The notes below the pieces were generated by a model, which saw only the letters and a list, made by a program, of their open reading frames with translations, was not told the origin of the DNA and did not search any database. Made by a program: the position numbers and the translations under genes. From Odontocerum albicorne (Eukaryota; Arthropoda; Insecta; Trichoptera; Odontoceridae), in the NCBI GenBank assembly GCA_949825065.1, contig OX463852.1, forward strand, positions 11,435,665 through 11,499,664: 64,000 nucleotides of DNA, written 5' to 3'. Positions 59,997 through 64,000 of the stretch are shown here, one piece after another (position 1 is the stretch's first letter; each line of letters opens with the position of its first letter).

Positions 59997-60833
59997 TCGG
60001 GACTCAAACCCATTAATATTAAACTAATCACATCTGGCAGCTATAACAGCGCCCGAGCGAATCACGCACAACACTTTAACTCGGGACTCAAACCCATTAA
60101 TATTAAACTAATCACATCTGGCAGCTATAACAGCGCCCGAGCGAATCACGCACAACACTTTAACTTGGGACTCAAACCCATTAATATTAAACTAATCACA
60201 TCTGGCAGCTATAACAGCGCCCGAGCGAATCACGCACAACACTTTAACTCGGGACTCAAACCCATTAATATTAAACTAATCACATCTGGCAGCTATAACA
60301 GCGCCCGAGCGAATCACGCACAACACTTTAACTCGGGACTCAAACCCATTAATATTAAACTAATCACATCTGGCAGCTATAACAGCGCCCGAGCGAATCA
60401 CGCACAACACTTTAACTCGGGACTCAAACCCATTAATATTAAACTAATCACATCTGGCAGCTATAACAGCGCCCGAGCGAATCACGCACAACACTTTAAC
60501 TCGGGACTCAAACCATTAATATTAAACTAATCACATCTGGCAGCTATAACAGCGCCCGAGCGAATCACGCACAACACTTTAACTCGGGACTCAAACCCAT
60601 TAATATTAAACTAATCACATCTGGCAGCTATAACAGCGCCCGAGCGAATCACGCACAACACTTTAACTCGGGACTCAAACCCATTAATATTAAACTAATC
60701 ACATCTGGCAGCTATAACAGCGCCCGAGCGAATCACGCACAACACTTTAACTCGGGACTCAAACCATTAATATTAAACTAATCACATCTGGCAGCTATAA
60801 CAGCGCCCGAGCGAATCACGCACAACACTTTCT
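59996..60833. repeat. Minisatellite, ten 84-base units
   Basis: Unit starts at 59996, 60080, 60164, 60248, 60332, 60416, 60500, 60583, 60667 and 60751; two units are 83 bases. Key strings are CTCGGGACTCAAACCCATTA and AGCTATAACAGCGCCCGAGC. Copies are almost identical. Because 84 is divisible by 3, it produces a spurious 121-codon open frame with a 28-residue period (60165-60530). Confidence 0.97.
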
Positions 60834-60839
60834 TTGTAT

Positions 60840-61690
60840 ACAGCACAACCTTTTGGAACTACTGCCATGCGGCAATCTTCTCCAACCATCCAGTAATGCT
60901 TGTACGGAGGAACAGTTGGACCAAGTATAGCGTATTCAAAATGTTTGAAATTTATCTTAACGTCATCCTTTATTGTCTATGCCATGCAGTGAGACTCTGG
61001 GACCAGTTTCCGATTAATACTACTCGTTCCGTCATTGGCATGTTCAAAAAATCGATTGAGAAAACTTTTGACTTCAAATTAATAATGATATATATTTTAT
61101 TTCGTATTTTCCATTCCTCTCCGATATTCCTTCCTTTTTATTTTGTTTGATGATATCTCTCATATTTATTATTGTTAATGAAATTTCGTACAAATCATAT
61201 TTATTTTAATAATTTTCGTGAACGTATACTGCCCTAATAAGCAAAAACGCAGCTAATGGCAAAAGTTAAGTTTTGAGAAAACTGTACTTTCATGTTTTTC
61301 ATTGCTGCTTAAAAATGTCTTGATTCATAAACAAAAAAGCAGTGAAATGTGATTCATAAACAAAAACGCAGCAAACGCATAAGCACTTGCTGTCTTTTTG
61401 CTTATGAATTACATTTTACTGTTTTTTTGCTTAGAAAAACCTAGCATTTTGTAAAATTATAGAAGACATTATGTCGATTTTCGTATTGAAATAAATGGTT
61501 TTCTGTATTTTTTTATGGATTATGGTTCAGAATTTGATATGGGATATTGCCTCATACTTAGTTAAATTTCTGTTTTTTTTCCGTTAGCTGCGTTTTTGCT
61601 TATGAGGGCAGTATAACTTCCTTTCAATATTTGTTGCCTGGTTAGTTGGAAGATATTGTCACCTGGCAATAAACTCACCATGTTAAATAA
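60840..61690 (+). pseudogene. CR1/Jockey-like LINE 3' fragment, interrupted by a MITE
   Basis: Encodes CHAVRLWDQFPINTTRSVIG and MFKKSIEKTFDFK, matching the C-terminus of the LINE at 50309-51274 (HAVRLWNQLQTNIR). The 3' UTR has TTTGATGATATCTCTCAT. After the MITE (61229-61611) the LINE tail resumes: TGGTTAGTTGGAAGATATTG and CACCTGGCAATAAACTCACC. Confidence 0.75.
61229..61611. mobile_element. Tc1/mariner-type MITE (383 bases)
   Basis: The ends CTGCCCTAATAAGCAAAAAC and, inverted, CTGCCCTCATAAGCAAAAAC, flanked by TA at 61227-61228 and 61612-61613. It contains several internal direct and inverted repeats of AAGCAAAAACGCAG. No coding sequence. Confidence 0.82.
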
Positions 61691-62021
61691 TAGGTTGTCC
61701 GAAAATCCATTTTTTATACCTCGGATTTCTGTCGTTTGTACCACATTTTCGTTGCAAATTCATTCGAAACGTGCTGAATGTATAATATTATGAAAGATAA
61801 TAGTTTAACAGGTGACATTTCGAAGATGGAACGATATACGTTTTTTCGGTGCTCGATGTTTTTTTTCATAAAAAAAAAACAATGTATCGTTCGGGCCTGA
61901 TCACACATAACAGGCAAGCTCGTACCTTTATAAATTAAAACATGATGACGGTAGGCATTTTCCAATTATCTCGACGTGTTAATTTGATCGAGATTATTTA
62001 AAAAATCAGACAAATTGCAAG

Positions 62022-63270
62022 TTTGATATAGACATGTCGTTTTTATATACTTGTGATTCTCTTTTCCACGCAGTTTACGGAAAGCAGCTGCTAAAAATGA
62101 CTTAAGTTGGGTTTTAAAAATATTATAAATTTAACTCAGTTTTTATCCAAGTCCGCGGCATTAGTCAGTGGCGGAATAGCAATGAAAATAGGTCCGGGAA
62201 ATTGGTTGAGATTACAAGTTTGATAGTCATGTAGTTTTTTTTATACTTGTAATTCTCCATTCCACGTACTTTACAGAAAGCAGCTGCTTTAAATGGCTTT
62301 TAAGTTGGGTTTTAAAAAATATTATACATTTAACTCAGTTTTATCTGGTTCGTGGTAATAGTCGGGGGTGGAATAGCAATGACAATAGGCCCGAGAAATC
62401 GGTTGAGGCTGTAAGTTTGATAGTCATGTAGTTTTTTTTATACTTGTGATTCTCCATTCCACGTACTTTACAGAAAGCAGCTGCTTTAAATGGCTTTTAA
62501 GTTGGGTTTTAAAAAATATTATACATTTAACTCAGTTTTATCTGGTTCGTGGTAATAGTCAGTGGGGGAATAGCAATGACAATAGGCCCGAGAAATCGGT
62601 TGAGGCTGTAAGTTTGATAGTCATGTAGTTTTTATATACTTGTTTTAGCGAATGTCTTTGTTGGACGTGCTGATGATTTTGATTGTTTGGTATTTAAAAT
62701 AAAATAAGTCGATTAGCAATGCGGAAAGTGAGAGTGAATAATCAATGAATAGTAAACAGTGATGAATGGTCAAATGATTAATGATACTTTATTTATCGGT
62801 AAGTAGGTATTTATACATATTCAGAACGGGGCGCGTGAGTGTGCCCGCAATATATTTTTATCTCACTCCTGTGCGTGCAGAGGGCGTCGCAGACGTTGCG
62901 AATAATATTGTGGGTAGATAATTTGTTGGCGAAAACGGCGAGACAGCGCGATGCGTTCTCTTTCTACTGTGGAATGTATCGTAAATAGTATTTGCGGGTA
63001 AACAATATCAATGTTCTGGTATGCGACCTTTGGACATATCCGAAGGTCGTTTCGTCGGTCGTTGACCGTGCGTGTTGACAATATTCAGGGACGACCGTAG
63101 TTCCTACATTGTAATTCTTTTTTCCACGTACTTGACACAAACCAGCTGCTATAAATGACTTTTAAGTTGGGTTTTAAAATATGTTATAAATTTAACTCAA
63201 TTTTTATCCAGGCCCGTGGGATAAGTCAGTGGCGGACAGGCAATGAAAATAGGTCTGGGTAATCGGTTGA
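62022..63270. repeat. Tandem repeat, four ~197-base units (fourth split by an LTR)
   Basis: Units start at 62022, 62220, 62416 and 62613. Key strings are TTTGATAGTCATGTAG, TCCATTCCACGTACTTTAC, AAGCAGCTGCTTTAAATGGC and GAGAAATCGGTTGAGGCTG. Unit 4 is interrupted at 62644-63112. Confidence 0.9.
62644..63108 (-). mobile_element. Solo LTR, copy 2, inside the tandem repeat
   Basis: Minus strand: begins TGTAGGAACTACGGTCGTCC, has TATAAATACC and then AATAAAG about 20 bases later, ends CACGTCCAACAAAGACATTC and GCTAAA. Flanked by TTGT at 62640-62643 and 63109-63112. The uninterrupted units of the repeat give the site before insertion. Confidence 0.7.
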
Positions 63271-63579
63271 GATCGGCCCCCTTTTTGATGTCAAATATTT
63301 GAAGCACCCCTCTCATTGATTTTCATTCATTCATTATTGTTCGCAGTTTGTTTGTACCATCTAATGAAAGTTACAAACAGTGGCGTATCACCAGCACCCT
63401 TCTCAGCCCCTCTTCCGTCCCCTTCCCTACAATATGTAATTTTTCATAATACAAGTATCTATAATCTTGTGAAAATATGGAAAGACCGCACCATTACAAA
63501 AACACGAAAATAAGGCTCGTTCAAACACTGATCTTCTCAATATTTTTGTATGGTGTTAAAATTTAGATTTTGGGAGAAT

Positions 63580-64000
63580 CGGTAAGATGACGGATCGATG
63601 CCTTTGAAATGTGGTGTTGGCGTAGAATGCTCCCGATACCATGGACAGGCACGAGAACAAATGTGTCCATCTTAGACGAGCTCACAATAAAGCATCGCCT
63701 CTCGTCGTTGTGTATGCGACGTGCCTTGCAGTAGTATTTCGGCCACATAATGAGAAGAGAGGCGAATAGCCTGGATAAACTTGTGGTCGACGAAAGCGTC
63801 GAAGGAAAGAGATCTCGAGGAAGCCCCCCAACCAGATGGAGTGATCTGACCAAGACTGTGACGAGATCTTCAATATCGGATGCTCTCCAATCGAGCCGGG
63901 ACAGATCCAGATGGAAGCAGACCGTTTAAAGGGTCATCGACGGCTGCCGCCATCCTCAGACATGAGGGACAGGATGACGGAGAGGTATCTATAGATATAC
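63580..64000 (+). pseudogene. LINE-B (RTE-type) 3' end, running off the window
   Basis: Translation from about 63590: DAFEMWCWRRMLPIPWTG, TNVSILDELTIKHRLSSL, then after a stop YFGHIMRREANSLDKLVVD and GKRSRGSPPTRWSDLTK, ending SRDRSRWKQTV with a stop near 63928. Two stops in otherwise good sequence. Confidence 0.72.

Noticed and set aside
60165..60530. 121-codon open frame with a 28-residue repeated peptide
   Set aside because: It is produced by an 84-base minisatellite whose unit length is a multiple of three; there is no start context or conserved gene around it.
59996..60833. CRISPR-like array
   Set aside because: The whole 84-base unit is conserved, with no variable spacers.

Overview
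This is eukaryotic, AT-rich DNA with interrupted genes and a very heavy load of transposable elements. It is most likely from an insect and probably from a moth or butterfly. The evidence is a classical six-cysteine odorant-binding protein gene, Helitrons of the insect type, many mariner subfamilies, and SINEs that share a LINE-like 3' tail common in Lepidoptera. The lepidopteran assignment is an inference from repeat character, not proof.

Two host genes can be reconstructed. The first lies on the + strand (4707-19921). It has five exons with consistent splice sites and encodes a 283-residue type I membrane protein of the cation-dependent mannose-6-phosphate receptor family (signal peptide, luminal lectin-like domain, one membrane span, short tail ending in a YxxI-type signal). 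Its 9 kb and 5 kb introns hold a Helitron, mariners, a solo LTR, SINE and LINE pieces and MITEs. The second lies on the - strand (54419-35743). It has five exons and encodes a 147-residue secreted odorant-binding protein, with a 13 kb first intron full of repeats, a 27-base last coding exon, and a TATA box upstream of exon 1.

Layout: 1-4.4 kb, end of a hAT element (BED finger and catalytic core visible) and LINE scraps; 4.7-19.9 kb, receptor gene; 20-25.5 kb, AT-rich DNA with one hAT relic; 25.5-34.9 kb, mariners of at least four types and other MITEs; 35.7-54.5 kb, odorant-binding protein gene; 54.9-58.0 kb, a non-autonomous hAT copy and a Helitron-like repeat carrying a well preserved mariner; 58-64 kb, LINE and SINE remnants, an 84-base minisatellite, a 197-base tandem repeat with an inserted solo LTR, and a LINE 3' end running off the window.

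Three mariners keep full-length transposase frames (11390-12454, 27727-28812, 56735-57754). The last has identical terminal repeats and an empty-site relative elsewhere in the window. I found no tRNA or rRNA gene, no CRISPR array and no clearly new multi-gene system. The most unusual items are large fold-back elements, nested insertions whose order can be read from target duplications, and a short conserved repeat pair of unknown origin (37388-37567 and 48081-48265).
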